A stretch of 12,876 nucleotides of DNA from Flavobacteriales bacterium UBA979 (GTDB lineage: Bacteria > Bacteroidota > Bacteroidia > Flavobacteriales_D > Sanyastnellaceae): positions 2,672 through 15,547 of the forward strand of contig DBBR01000101.1 of assembly GCA_002292325.1 (NCBI GenBank), written 5' to 3'. The notes below the pieces were generated by a model. It did not search any database, was not told the DNA's origin, and was given only the letters and a program-made list of their open reading frames with translations. Positions within the stretch are counted from its first letter, which is position 1; the number at the start of each line of letters is the position of its first letter. Position numbers and translations under genes: made by a program. This document shows, in pieces, positions 1 through 6,279 of this stretch.

Positions 1-702
1 AAAGTCGTACCCCTGAATTTTCATCTTCTGGTATTTCTCCTTGTTAAAGGTGAAAAGCTGTGACCCCTTGTGTTGGCCTTCAGCTTTGCCATCTGCTTTC
101 TTATCCAGATCGATGAGCAGGGTAGTTTTGAAGAGTTTTTTGCGAAAATTTCGCTTGTCGAATTTCTTGCCCAGTGCAGTTTCGTAGAGGGTTTGCAACT
201 GGCCGAGCGTAAATTCATCTGGCAACAAACGGAACCCTACCGGTCGCCGCTTCACCCGGCGTTTCAACCGCTCCTTTGCGTATTGTACAATTTCATTGTG
301 GTCGAATGCCAGGTCCGGAACCTCCGAAAAGGGGACCCACTGCATGTCGTTTTCATCCCAATCGGAAGCTTGAAAATCACCTTTTCGCACCAATGCATAA
401 TGAGCAACATTGATGACCCGGCCTCCTGGATGGCGAAAAACTTTTCCAAAGGCCTGCAATTGCTCGATCATGGTTGGATCTTCATATCCAAACAGCTGCT
501 TGAACATTTTGCGGGCTGACAGCATCAGCTCATCGTTTTCATTCAGGTAGCGGCTTGGCAGAAACAGTGCCCCGGTGTAAGGCGCACGTTTACTTTTCGC
601 CAAAAGAACTTGTAAATCATGGCCGTCAAAGCCAAATAGCACGAGGCTCGTGGAGAGTGCGACAGTGAAGTCAGGCTCTTCTTGAGGGTATTGTAACATC
701 AT
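1..702 (-). CDS. NUDIX-fold transcriptional regulator with winged helix (NrtR-like), 3' end cut by the window
   Basis: The minus strand reads open from an ATG at 702 to base 1 (234 codons) and runs off the edge. Residues 11-140 look like a NUDIX domain (FGFDG at 23-27, FRHPGGR at 89-95, then WVPFSEVPDLAFDHNEI). Residues 153-193 match the winged-helix tail of NrtR/AraR-type regulators (GFRLLPDEFTLGQLQTLYE, then KKFDKRNFRKK). The NUDIX box is degenerate: where catalytic enzymes have REuxEE, this has R64-K-M-F-K-Q69, so all three glutamates are gone. From family knowledge, such proteins sense a sugar or nucleotide metabolite and repress transcription; the ligand here is unknown. A second in-frame ATG lies at 732. 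I prefer 702 because the putative -7 element at 747-754 would leave only about 8 nt of leader before 732. The palindromes at 750-773 suggest autoregulation. Family call is firm, function inferred. Confidence 0.85.
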   Translation of the reverse strand, partial: MMLQYPQEEPDFTVALSTSLVLFGFDGHDLQVLLAKSKRAPYTGALFLPSRYLNENDELMLSARKMFKQLFGYEDPTMIEQLQAFGKVFRHPGGRVINVAHYALVRKGDFQASDWDENDMQWVPFSEVPDLAFDHNEIVQYAKERLKRRVKRRPVGFRLLPDEFTLGQLQTLYETALGKKFDKRNFRKKLFKTTLLIDLDKKADGKAEGQHKGSQLFTFNKEKYQKMKIQGYDF

Positions 703-746
703 CAAAAAAGCGGGAGGCTGAAACCGAATCATTCTCGGGACAACAA

Positions 747-754
747 CAAAAGTA
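747..754 (-). promoter_or_regulatory. Putative -7 promoter element of the NUDIX regulator gene
   Basis: On the minus strand this reads TACTTTTG, a full match to the Bacteroidota -7 consensus TAnnTTTG. It lies in the short gap after the lipoprotein stop codon. No good -33 TTTG is present at 17-23 bp spacing. The start codon at 702 would have a leader of roughly 38 nt. Confidence 0.5.
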
Positions 755-773
755 CTTTCCCGTCCAAGTACTT
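750..773. promoter_or_regulatory. Twin palindrome, operator candidate
   Basis: Two identical copies of the 8-bp palindrome AAGTACTT lie at 750-757 and 766-773, separated by 8 bp, so they are 16 bp apart centre to centre. The promoter-proximal copy overlaps the putative -7 element at 747-754. A repressor bound here would block that promoter. The NUDIX winged-helix protein encoded immediately downstream is the obvious candidate ligand, by analogy with autoregulated NrtR-family genes; that link is inference. Confidence 0.5.
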
Positions 774-779
774 CCTAGT

Positions 780-2135
780 TCAATCACTAACAACCCAAAC
801 AGCCTTTGTGTTTATTGGCAAGTTGATTTCATTTTCAGATGGCGCTGCATCGGAAGGGGACCAGGTCACCAATCGATGCGATGCGCCTTCATCGAAAAGG
901 ATGTGCACGGAGCCGTCCGGTTGAGATTGTACATCGATGACTTCACCTTCGAAAGGCCAATTGCTGCCGCTGCTCACTGGTCCGATGTCTTGACGGCACA
1001 GTTGCTCACCTCGAGGGTAAAGAGCCTGGTTTCCGCCGATTCCAGCCACAGCGAAAACTTGGTCATTCAGATCGCCACTGCCTATAAGCCCGCACAAATC
1101 TTGCATGTTGCCCGTTGTAACATCAACAAGGGTGAGGCCAGCGGTTTCGCTGACAACAAAAATCGACCCCGTATTTCCTGAGCTTTGCAAAGGAACACTT
1201 CCAATTCCGGAGGGCTCCACGGCCAGATTGATCAAGGGTCCCGTAGCGCCGGTGATAAAATCCCACGAGCGCAGCCGGTGGGCCGACGTGGCTTCATTTT
1301 TTTCCCAGAGCACACACGTGTTCCCACTAAATCGAGCGTCCACAGGACTCCAGGGTGCTTCAGAAAACCGTTCAAAAAGAAGCGATCCGCTGGAATTGAC
1401 GATGGCGAGTCCTCCGGCGTGGACGATGGTGAACCCAGCTTGCAGTCCCAAGGTATGAACTCGCCGAATCAAGGGCAGCGATCCGGCACTCTGCACCGAA
1501 TTCCATGCATTCTCGACTGCCATGGTTTCTCGATTGATCAGATGCACTGTTGCTTCTTCTGCGTCAGCAAGGGCATAAATACCGTCGGCATAGGCGAAAT
1601 CATGGCTCATGGGAAGTCCACTCGTCGAAGTGACTTCACCTGAGCCTTCTTCGAAAGCCATGAGGGAAGAGGTGCCATCCGTTTCTTCCGTCAAAGCCAC
1701 CAGCACATTGGGCAGATCGGCGGCGGCTGTGTAATGAAAGTCTCGGAATGCTGCTCCGCGATTTCCGGCGGCATCATCGACGATGACTGCGAGGGTCATG
1801 GTTTCTGTTGGCCAGGAAGTTGCATTGAGTGAAAAGGGAACGATCAGGGTGTCAATCCCTGATCCTTGCCAAAGTCCAATTTGAGAGGTCCGAACGGTAA
1901 CGCCATCTTCTCTTCTCAGTTCAACTGTCCAGAATCCTCCTTCTGCTCGGTCGTCCATTGCTGAAAATTGAACGAATAGGAATTCACCATATGTCGCGTC
2001 AAGCCCATCATAGGCCGGGGTAATCAATTGAACAGTGGGTGCCTCCCGGTCCTTGCCTTCGCATCCCATGAACAAGAGGATTATGCACAGTGGGTACAAA
2101 AGTGCATTGCTTACCCGAGCCATCATTCGCTTCAT
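780..2135 (-). CDS. Putative lipoprotein with Ig-like and propeller-like regions, function unknown
   Basis: This 451-residue protein has a short positively charged N-terminus, a hydrophobic stretch at 11-24 and a cysteine at 25 (LLFMGC), which fits a lipoprotein signal although the methionine at -2 makes the lipobox imperfect. Residues 31-135 begin APTVQLITPA and end in a beta-rich segment (LAVIVDDAAGNRG), typical of Ig-like domains in Bacteroidota surface lipoproteins. From about 140 to 451 are repeated short beta-strand patterns (LVALTEETDGTSSLMAF, YALADAEEATVHLINRE, IFVVSETAGLTLVDVTTG) that read like a beta-propeller or WD/NHL-type repeat. It is probably on the outer or inner membrane facing the periplasm or cell surface. 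ATGs at residues 4 and 5 are alternative starts. It is divergent from dnaB and followed after 47-77 bp by the NUDIX gene, which seems to have its own promoter. I recognise no specific family. Confidence 0.8.
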   Translation of the reverse strand: MKRMMARVSNALLYPLCIILLFMGCEGKDREAPTVQLITPAYDGLDATYGEFLFVQFSAMDDRAEGGFWTVELRREDGVTVRTSQIGLWQGSGIDTLIVPFSLNATSWPTETMTLAVIVDDAAGNRGAAFRDFHYTAAADLPNVLVALTEETDGTSSLMAFEEGSGEVTSTSGLPMSHDFAYADGIYALADAEEATVHLINRETMAVENAWNSVQSAGSLPLIRRVHTLGLQAGFTIVHAGGLAIVNSSGSLLFERFSEAPWSPVDARFSGNTCVLWEKNEATSAHRLRSWDFITGATGPLINLAVEPSGIGSVPLQSSGNTGSIFVVSETAGLTLVDVTTGNMQDLCGLIGSGDLNDQVFAVAGIGGNQALYPRGEQLCRQDIGPVSSGSNWPFEGEVIDVQSQPDGSVHILFDEGASHRLVTWSPSDAAPSENEINLPINTKAVWVVSD

Positions 2136-2223
2136 GCAATAAAATTAGGTCTTAGGAACGGATGTTAAGAACCTTGTCGATGCGTTGTGAATTAACAATG
2201 CTGCTCACCTGAATTCCCTGTGC

Positions 2224-2231
2224 TACCTTCG
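2224..2231 (+). promoter_or_regulatory. Putative -7 element of dnaB
   Basis: TACCTTCG, one base from TAnnTTTG, lies 13 nt before the dnaB ATG. The same octamer occurs upstream of era (12730-12737, minus). No -33 TTG is seen at 17-23 bp spacing, so support rests on position and recurrence. Confidence 0.4.
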
Positions 2232-2244
2232 TTGACCCACTACT

Positions 2245-3807
2245 ATGTCAGATCAGTTCCCTTCCGATTCTTCCGTTGCTCGTGTCCGATCACGCAGCAA
2301 CCAACCCCCATCTCTCTCACCCGAGGTTTTGGGTAAAGTACAACCCCAAGCACTCGAACTAGAAGAAGCTGTTTTGGGATCGATGATGATGGAGCAATCA
2401 GCAGTCAATGCTGTCATTGACGTGCTAAAGCCTGAGAGCTTTTACCGGGATGCGCATCGGCGAATTTATGCGGCAATTATGGATCTTTTCCATGCATCAG
2501 AGCCCATTGACATACTGACTGTCACTGAAACATTGCGCAAGCTTGGGGACTTGCAACAGGTGGGAGGTGCACAGGCGGTGGCTGCTCTCACCTCTCGAAT
2601 TGCCAGCACGGCCAATATTGAGGCTCACGCCAGGATCATCTCTCAGAAATACATCCAGCGCGAATTGATTCGGGTTTCAAGTGTGATTACGCAGAAAGCC
2701 TTTGAAGAGACCACAGACGTGCTCGATTTGCTGGATGAGGCCGAGTCGCAACTTTTCGAGGTAGCCCAAGGAAATATCCGCAAGAGCTACGAATCGATGA
2801 GCAGCATCATGCGGCAAGCCTTAGAAGATATTGATAACGCTCGCAACCAAGAAGGTGGAGTAAGCGGCGTTGCAACCGGTTTCACCGATTTGGATCGCAT
2901 CACGGGAGGGTTTCAGCGGTCTGATATGATCGTTTTGGCGGCCCGACCGGGCATGGGAAAGACTGCATTTGTCTTAACCATGGCGCGGAATGTTGCGGTA
3001 GAATTCAATGTGCCGATTGCCGTTTTTTCGCTGGAAATGTCAGCGGTGCAGTTGGTACAGAGACTGATCTCTGCGGAAACGGAAATCAGCTCCGATAAGT
3101 TCCGCAAGGGGACACTGAAACCGCATGAGTATACTCAGTTACATGAGCGCATCGGAAAACTCTCGGAGGCGCCATTGTACATTGACGATACCCCAGCGCT
3201 TAGCGTGTTCGAACTCCGCGCCAAGTGCCGCCGATTGAAATCCACGGCAGGCATCGAAATGGTGGTCATTGATTACCTCCAGCTCATGACAGCAGGTTCG
3301 AGTTCAGGCAACCGTGAGCAGGAGATCTCAACGATTTCACGATCGATTAAGAGCATTGCAAAAGAGCTCGATATTCCGATCATTGCATTGTCGCAGCTGT
3401 CAAGGATGGTCGAAACAAGAGGAGGTGATAAGCGACCCATCTTGTCAGATTTGCGGGAGTCCGGAGCGATTGAGCAAGATGCCGATATGGTGGCCTTCAT
3501 TTACCGCGCTGAATATTATGGTTTAACGGAACATCCTGATGGCATTGATACGGCTGGATTGGGTGAATTGATTTTGGCAAAGCACCGAAATGGAGCGTTG
3601 GATACCGTCAAATTGCGATTCATTCAACGATTGGCCAAATTCACCAATTATGACACGTTTGCAAATCCGGTGTTTGATCGTGGTGAATTTCAAGATGGCC
3701 TCCGACCCAATGACGATTTTGTGAATCAATCGACGGTTACCGTGCAATCCAAAATGAACGAGGATTCTGGAAAGGGCGGAGGACAAAAGGAGGATATGCC
3801 GTTCTGA
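2245..3807 (+). CDS. dnaB: Replicative DNA helicase DnaB
   Basis: This is the hexameric helicase that unwinds DNA ahead of the replication fork and recruits primase, using ATP. The 520-residue protein is complete and has no intein. The N-terminal helical collar starts near residue 35 (ALELEEAVLGSMM). The RecA-like ATPase domain has Walker A ARPGMGKT (233-240, Lys239), the FSLEMS motif (261-266), Walker B VVIDYLQL (340-347, Asp343), SQLSR (383-387), SGAIEQDADMVAFIYR (406-421) and the KHRNG loop (446-450) that supplies trans-acting residues to the neighbouring subunit. After about residue 480 there is a low-complexity polar tail ending in KEDMPF, which resembles the SSB C-terminal tip. It is followed after 29 bp by an exported protein gene on the same strand, probably in one transcript. 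Confidence 0.98.
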   Translation: MSDQFPSDSSVARVRSRSNQPPSLSPEVLGKVQPQALELEEAVLGSMMMEQSAVNAVIDVLKPESFYRDAHRRIYAAIMDLFHASEPIDILTVTETLRKLGDLQQVGGAQAVAALTSRIASTANIEAHARIISQKYIQRELIRVSSVITQKAFEETTDVLDLLDEAESQLFEVAQGNIRKSYESMSSIMRQALEDIDNARNQEGGVSGVATGFTDLDRITGGFQRSDMIVLAARPGMGKTAFVLTMARNVAVEFNVPIAVFSLEMSAVQLVQRLISAETEISSDKFRKGTLKPHEYTQLHERIGKLSEAPLYIDDTPALSVFELRAKCRRLKSTAGIEMVVIDYLQLMTAGSSSGNREQEISTISRSIKSIAKELDIPIIALSQLSRMVETRGGDKRPILSDLRESGAIEQDADMVAFIYRAEYYGLTEHPDGIDTAGLGELILAKHRNGALDTVKLRFIQRLAKFTNYDTFANPVFDRGEFQDGLRPNDDFVNQSTVTVQSKMNEDSGKGGGQKEDMPF

Positions 3808-3836
3808 GGCGACCGCTTAGTCAGTAAATTGCAGAC

Positions 3837-5117
3837 ATGAAAACTTGGAAGGACGCCTTTCGGTGCGCTGCATTGTGGATGGGATTGCTGACGGGGACCA
3901 TAGGTGCTCAAGCATCTCAATTATTGATTCCGATGGACGACGATCAATCAAACCACTTGAAGGCATATGGATTGGCATTTTGGTTGCTCGAACAAGAGGT
4001 TGAAGTAGAATGGCTGCTCAATTACCGAGGAGGTAGTTTTTTGTTGCCCAATTTGACTGCAGCAGTGGAGGAATGTGTCATTCGGGGCATCAGTCACCAA
4101 GTCATTGCCGATGTGCAAGCGCAACAGATTTTGCTGGAAATCGCGAACCCCGAATCCAATACAGAGCGTGTTAAATTAGAGGTGGCACCGCAGATAGCCG
4201 TTTACAGCCCCGATGGGAAGCAGCCGTGGGATGATGCGGTAACATTGGTATTGACGTATGCCGAGATCCCTTACGACATCATCTACGATCAGGAAATCAT
4301 GTCGGGTGCTTTGCCCGTTTACGATTGGTTGCATTTGCACCACGAGGATTTTACGGGTCAATATGGCAAGTTTTACCGTTCCTACCGAAGTGCAGCTTGG
4401 TACCAGAATGAAGTAGCTCGGCAAGAGGGCATGGCTCGAACGTTAGGGTTCAATAAGGTGAGTGTGATGAAGCGAAATGTCGCATTGCAGATTCGAGATT
4501 TTGTGCTCGGTGGAGGATTCCTGTTCACGATGTGTTCCGGTACAGATTCGTTTGACATTGCCTTGGCTGCAGAGGAGATTGATATCTGCGAATCCGTTTT
4601 TGATGGAGATGGCACCGCGCCTGGAGCTGCCCAAAAATTAGATTACAATCGTGGACTCGCCTTCCAAGATTACCAAATCATCACCGATCCCATGGTCTAT
4701 GAATTTTCAGACATCGACGCAACGGAGGAGCACACGAAAACAAAGCAATTGAATGATTTTTTCACGTTGTTTGATTTCAGCGCGAAGTGGGATATCATCC
4801 CAACCATGTTGACACAAAGCCACGAGCGTGTCATTCCGGGTTTTATGGGGCAAACAACGTCGTTCCGAAAGGAGTTTGTCCGTTCCGATGTCACCATCAT
4901 GGGAGAAACCAAAAGCACGCGTTCGGCCAAGTACATTCACGGCACCTTGGGCCAAGGTCAATGGACTTACTATGGAGGCCATGATCCGGAGGACTACCGT
5001 CACCTGGTCAATGATCCCCCAACGGATCTCAATCTGCACCCCAATTCTGCCGGGTACCGACTCATCTTGAATAACATCTTATTTCCTGCTGCGCGCAAGA
5101 AGGAACGAAAAACGTAA
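3837..5117 (+). CDS. Exported protein with GATase-like cysteine motif (often named 'asparagine synthetase B' in Bacteroidota)
   Basis: The 426-residue protein starts with a signal peptide (hydrophobic 10-24, likely cut after AQA at 24-26), so it should be periplasmic. Conserved-looking blocks are WLLNYRGGSFLLP (59-71), YSPDGKQPWDDAVTLVLTYAEIPY (123-146), YDWLHLHHEDFTGQYGKFY (162-180), GGGFLFTMCSGTDSFD (225-240), EFSDID (289-294) and YYGGHDPEDYRH (378-389). From memory, homologues next to dnaB in this phylum are labelled asparagine synthetase B, but there is no N-terminal nucleophile cysteine and no true SGGxDS ATP loop; SGTDS at 234-238 is the only resemblance. The segment IRDFV-GGG-FLFTMC followed much later by GGHDPE resembles a class I glutamine amidotransferase fold with Cys233 at a nucleophile elbow and His382. 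That fold and any activity are inferences. It is likely co-transcribed with dnaB. Confidence 0.85.
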   Translation: MKTWKDAFRCAALWMGLLTGTIGAQASQLLIPMDDDQSNHLKAYGLAFWLLEQEVEVEWLLNYRGGSFLLPNLTAAVEECVIRGISHQVIADVQAQQILLEIANPESNTERVKLEVAPQIAVYSPDGKQPWDDAVTLVLTYAEIPYDIIYDQEIMSGALPVYDWLHLHHEDFTGQYGKFYRSYRSAAWYQNEVARQEGMARTLGFNKVSVMKRNVALQIRDFVLGGGFLFTMCSGTDSFDIALAAEEIDICESVFDGDGTAPGAAQKLDYNRGLAFQDYQIITDPMVYEFSDIDATEEHTKTKQLNDFFTLFDFSAKWDIIPTMLTQSHERVIPGFMGQTTSFRKEFVRSDVTIMGETKSTRSAKYIHGTLGQGQWTYYGGHDPEDYRHLVNDPPTDLNLHPNSAGYRLILNNILFPAARKKERKT

Positions 5118-5137
5118 TTGATTGGAGCTTGTTTGGC

Positions 5138-5704
5138 TCAGGATTTGACCATGATGGCCAAAGTAAATAGGTACATGCCGTCGCTCATTTCCTTGAATTG
5201 GTAGTCCAACGGTCCATTGGATTTTTTGGCCATACTCAAAAGCCCCAAACCAGCACCGCCCTTTTCTGACCAGTCATTGTTGCACAGGCGTTCGACATAT
5301 TTCACTCGAAGCTGCTCGTGGCTGAGTCCATTCACTTCGGACAGTTTGCCCCGCAGATTAGCGGCCATATCAAAGTCCACAAAATTCCCTGATTGAATTT
5401 GAAATCCAAGTGGTGTTTGCTCCAAGGTTAGATACAGTTGAATGTTTCCGCCATCATCAATCCACCCGTGCCTACTGACGTTTTGCAAGCACTCAACGAG
5501 CGTCGTTGAAATGCGATTCAATAATTTTCGTTTGACAGCAGCGCCTTCGAGGGCATTTTCTAAGAGAAGCAGAAGGGAATCTTGAACTTCGGTGCTCAAG
5601 TGTCCAGTGAAGCTTAATAATACCCCCCCCTCATCTTCTCCCGAACGGGAATGCAAGGTCTCTTGCAAGTTGGAAAAGAGTCGTTGTGGATGGGTAGTTC
5701 TCAT
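5138..5704 (-). CDS. SiaB-like GHKL-fold protein kinase/ATPase
   Basis: The 188-residue protein matches the SiaB family (DUF6272-like), small cytoplasmic proteins with the histidine-kinase-type ATP-binding fold. The N box is ECLQNVSRHG (71-80, Glu71 and Asn75), SGN at 105-107 sits in the position of the usual TGN, and the glycine-rich lid is KGGAGLGLLSMAKKS (148-162). In Pseudomonas, SiaB phosphorylates SiaC and opposes the phosphatase SiaA, which controls the diguanylate cyclase SiaD. No siaA, siaC or siaD lies nearby, so partners here are unknown. Codons 25-28 contain an uninterrupted run of eight G upstream of all ATPase motifs. The gene converges on the preceding exported protein gene with a 20-bp gap. 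The start at 5704 follows a candidate -7 element by 10 nt. Confidence 0.85.
   Translation of the reverse strand: MRTTHPQRLFSNLQETLHSRSGEDEGGVLLSFTGHLSTEVQDSLLLLLENALEGAAVKRKLLNRISTTLVECLQNVSRHGWIDDGGNIQLYLTLEQTPLGFQIQSGNFVDFDMAANLRGKLSEVNGLSHEQLRVKYVERLCNNDWSEKGGAGLGLLSMAKKSNGPLDYQFKEMSDGMYLFTLAIMVKS
5623..5630 (-). repeat. Eight-G homopolymer inside the siaB-like gene
   Basis: The coding strand has GGGGGGGG across codons 25-28 (Glu-Gly-Gly-Val). Gain or loss of one base would shift the frame before the N box and G box. Whether it varies in the population cannot be told from one sequence. Confidence 0.85.
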
Positions 5705-5714
5705 ATTAATTCCC

Positions 5715-5746
5715 CGAACCTACATACTTTGTCGTTAAAAACGCAA
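5715..5746 (-). promoter_or_regulatory. Putative siaB promoter
   Basis: On the minus strand TTG (5746-5744) is followed after 21 bp by TAGGTTCG (5722-5715), then 10 nt to the ATG at 5704. This fits the Flavobacterium-type TTG/TAnnTTTG layout with one mismatch in the -7 octamer. The implied leader is only a few nucleotides. Confidence 0.45.
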
Positions 5747-5751
5747 TTTTT

Positions 5752-5782
5752 GCAGACAAAACTGTAGATTAGGCAGACGAAA
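5752..5782. repeat. Direct repeat GCAGACrAAA spaced 21 bp, upstream of siaB
   Basis: GCAGACAAAA begins at 5752 and GCAGACGAAA at 5773, exactly 21 bp (two helical turns) apart. They sit about 40-75 bp upstream of the predicted siaB transcription start, a usual place for activator binding. The first copy also pairs as an inverted repeat with TTTGTC at 5728-5733. No regulator is identified. The rest of the gap 5783-5886 shows nothing I can name. Confidence 0.4.
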
Positions 5783-5886
5783 GGTAGTTCATACTTTGCA
5801 GTTCGGGTGGGATGCCATGTTGATTTTTTCCACGATAGAGGGAAAGTTTTGAGCTAATTCGATTCTAATGACCTGATTTCGTGTGT

Positions 5887-6180
5887 CTAATAATGCGTGC
5901 CCGAAAGTCGACGTAACCGAGATTCATGCAGCAGGCTAATGCCTGAAGGAGTGCGAATCATTTCATAAAATCGGGGATGCAAAAAGTTCAGCGTCCGATG
6001 AAATGGACGGTTTTCGAGATGACACTTCCACACAAGCATGGCGAGGCGTTTGGTTGTTTGCCAAGCGTGCGGATTAAACTGAGATGGCCGAGGGAATTGG
6101 TCAATCCACGCTTGCGCTTCGGCGAGGGATTGAATCGGAGTGGGGCCTTGGAAGGCGAGAGGGTTCAATGGGATCGACAT
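5887..6180 (-). CDS. Small orphan protein, function unknown
   Basis: This open frame gives 97 residues from the ATG at 6180, or 112 from a GTG at 6225. It has no signal peptide or membrane segment. It is rich in aromatic and basic residues in the second half (PHAWQTTKRLAMLVWKCH, then RPFHRTLNFLHPRFYEMI), and ends in a basic stretch (ESRLRRLSGTHY). It follows the WYL regulator gene on the same strand and is probably the last gene of that unit. An overlapping plus-strand frame at 5977-6363 is less convincing because it runs into the 3' end of the WYL gene. I recognise no family; it could be a lineage-specific gene or, less likely, non-coding. Confidence 0.5.
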   Translation of the reverse strand: MSIPLNPLAFQGPTPIQSLAEAQAWIDQFPRPSQFNPHAWQTTKRLAMLVWKCHLENRPFHRTLNFLHPRFYEMIRTPSGISLLHESRLRRLSGTHY

Positions 6181-6224
6181 GAGTTCGTGGTTAGAATGTT
6201 TGACCAAGCAAACCACGCGGTCCA

Positions 6225-6245
6225 CTCCGTAACGGATTTACGGAG
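6225..6245. repeat. Perfect 8-bp inverted repeat between the WYL gene and the small orphan
   Basis: CTCCGTAA and TTACGGAG flank a 5-nt loop. On the coding (minus) strand the run of eight T (6255-6248) precedes the hairpin rather than following it, so it does not have the form of an intrinsic terminator. It could be a structure in the leader of the small gene or a processing site. Confidence 0.55.
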
Positions 6246-6279
6246 CGAAAAAAACATCGAAATTTCTCAAAGATTCCCT

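Noticed and set aside
70..519. Plus-strand open frame of 149 codons
   Set aside because: It lies opposite the NUDIX regulator, whose minus-strand frame is open across the whole segment and has clear family motifs.
2091..2099. TTATGCACA, a match to the DnaA box
   Set aside because: A single copy inside the lipoprotein signal sequence; one such match in a window of this size is expected by chance about 0.4 times, and there is no cluster or AT-rich unwinding region, so no origin is claimed. A near match at 12745-12753 (TGTGGATAT) is equally isolated.
2140..2147. TAATTTTA as -7 element of the lipoprotein gene
   Set aside because: It ends only 4 nt before the start codon and has no -33 partner; too weak to list as a promoter.
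2163..2197. TGTTAA and TTAACA as inverted half-sites 23 bp apart in the lipoprotein-dnaB gap
   Set aside because: Short, AT-rich and widely spaced; not distinguishable from chance.
3785..3807. AAAGGAGG followed by ATG CCG TTC TGA, a perfect-looking ribosome binding site
   Set aside because: It is the in-frame end of dnaB and would give only a three-residue product; ribosome sites of this kind are rarely used in Bacteroidota.
5118..5137. Possible terminator between the convergent genes
   Set aside because: Only a weak 4-bp GAGC/GCTC stem is visible and there is no T-run.
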